DNA of 5,094 bases from NCBI GenBank assembly GCA_937872005.1, contig CALMPQ010000349.1, positions 1 through 5,094 of the forward strand, given 5' to 3'. This DNA is from an uncultured Propioniciclava sp. Its GTDB lineage: Bacteria; Actinomycetota; Actinomycetes; Propionibacteriales; Propionibacteriaceae. Every line of letters starts with the position of its first letter. The first letter of the stretch is position 1. Position numbers and translations under genes: made by a program. The notes under the pieces are model-generated. The model made no database searches. It saw only the letters and a program-made list of their open reading frames with translations, and was not told the DNA's origin. Below, in pieces: positions 4,469-5,094 of the stretch.

Positions 4469-5094
4469 GTGAGCAGGCGGCACCACCGCGCGCAGTTGGG
4501 CGTGCTGGCGATGCTGCTCGTGGCGTGCAGTGCGCCCCCGCCGGCCCCTGACCCGACGACGACGCCCGTCGCGGCGGACGCCGAACTGGACATCAACGCG
4601 CAACCCCGCGAGCGCCTGCGCGATGGGGGCCTGGCCCGCCTGCCCCTGGTCTCCCTGCCGACGCAGTGGAACCCGCGGCACCCCGACGCCGCCGAGGCCA
4701 GCACCCAGCGCCTGCTCGCTGTCCTCTCCCCCAGCCACTTCACACTGGACGCCGCGGGCCGCCCCAGCGCCAACCCCGACTTCGTCTCCGGGGTCGACGT
4801 CCAGCACGGGGAGAGCACCGTCGTCACGCTCGACCTCGTCGACGGGGCCGTCTGGGGCGACGGTGGGCCCGTGACTGCTGCCGACTGGGTGGCGGCGTGG
4901 CAGGTCGGCTCCGGCCAAGTGGCCGGGGCGCACGTGCTCGACACGGCCGGGTGGGAGCGGGTGAAGGAAGTGCGCGCCGGCGATTCGCCTCGTCAGGTCG
5001 TCATCACCTACGCGGGCATCGTCCCCGACTGGGCGGAACCCCTCGTGGCAGGGCCGGCGCGCGCCGCCTCGCCCGCTCCCGCGGCGGCCTTCCC
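4469..5094 (+). CDS. Lipoprotein of the family 5 solute-binding protein fold, LpqW-like; N-terminal 208 residues (cut by window edge)
   Basis: The product begins with a lipoprotein signal peptide: positive SRRHHR (2-7), a hydrophobic core (10-18) and lipobox LVAC with C20 as the lipidated cysteine. It should be anchored on the outer face of the membrane. A Pro/Ala/Thr-rich linker follows (21-38). The mature part has the family 5 binding-protein layout: QWNPRHPDA (66-74), TQRLLAVLSPSHFTLDAAGRP (79-99) and the signature-like VWGDGGPVTAADWVAAW (128-144). RQVVITYAGIVPDWAEPL (175-192) comes next. From memory this order matches M. tuberculosis LpqW (NP then VLPSAF, then QWTDNAPIAADDFWYLW, then QAVVTFAQPYPAW) better than classic oligopeptide-binding proteins. 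LpqW acts in mannolipid (PIM/LAM) synthesis rather than uptake. No permease gene is visible, but sequence right of 5094 is unseen. The frame stays open to the edge. Family assignment is fairly good; LpqW-type function is tentative. Confidence 0.75.
   Translation, partial: MSRRHHRAQLGVLAMLLVACSAPPPAPDPTTTPVAADAELDINAQPRERLRDGGLARLPLVSLPTQWNPRHPDAAEASTQRLLAVLSPSHFTLDAAGRPSANPDFVSGVDVQHGESTVVTLDLVDGAVWGDGGPVTAADWVAAWQVGSGQVAGAHVLDTAGWERVKEVRAGDSPRQVVITYAGIVPDWAEPLVAGPARAASPAPAAAF

Noticed and set aside
4288..4944. Minus-strand open frames over the lipoprotein gene
   Set aside because: They cover the intergenic repeats and the lipoprotein start, show no recognisable domain, and conflict with a plus-strand gene that has AGGAGG, a signal peptide and a lipobox.

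Overview
The window is GC-rich bacterial chromosome. The strong G/C bias at third codon positions, GTG starts, a bacterial-type protein O-mannosyltransferase and the gene order all point to an actinomycete. A member of the Propionibacteriales is possible, but sequence reading alone cannot place it below class or order. Coding density is very high, and no gene-free stretch exceeds about 130 bases.

Left part (1-2737, all minus strand): a tight four-gene run transcribed right to left, rsmI > tatD > rsmA (ksgA) > ispE. The last gene is cut by the left edge of the window. rsmI and tatD overlap by 4 bases (ATGA), tatD and rsmA overlap by 8, and a 37-base gap precedes ispE. The operon combines two 16S rRNA methyltransferases that act near the decoding centre, a metal-dependent TatD nuclease, and the CDP-ME kinase of the MEP isoprenoid pathway. 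It is a condensed version of the Mycobacterium tuberculosis Rv1002c-Rv1011 region. metG and rpfB, which lie between these genes there, are absent here.

Centre (2738-2768): a 31-base divergent intergenic region separates rsmI from the plus-strand mannosyltransferase gene (pmt). Each gene has a -10-like hexamer ending exactly 6 bases before its GTG codon. The two hexamers and the two GTGAC start sequences are placed symmetrically about base 2753. This is the geometry expected for a back-to-back pair of leaderless promoters, and it is the most distinctive regulatory signal in the window.

Right part (2769-5094, plus strand): pmt (522 aa, polytopic membrane enzyme of the GT39 family) is followed by a 131-base gap. 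The gap holds a perfect 14-base tandem repeat with a 20-base period, a GC hairpin, a -10-like element and a strong Shine-Dalgarno sequence. The next gene starts at a GTG and encodes a lipoprotein related to family 5 solute-binding proteins. It resembles mycobacterial LpqW and runs off the right edge. Its Pro/Ala/Thr-rich stretch after the lipobox is the kind of exported segment Pmt enzymes modify, though a direct enzyme-substrate link is only an inference.

Most of the window is conserved housekeeping sequence. I see no mobile element, CRISPR array, tRNA or rRNA, and no evidence for a wholly new multi-gene system. The points worth following up are the regulatory sites and the LpqW-like gene.
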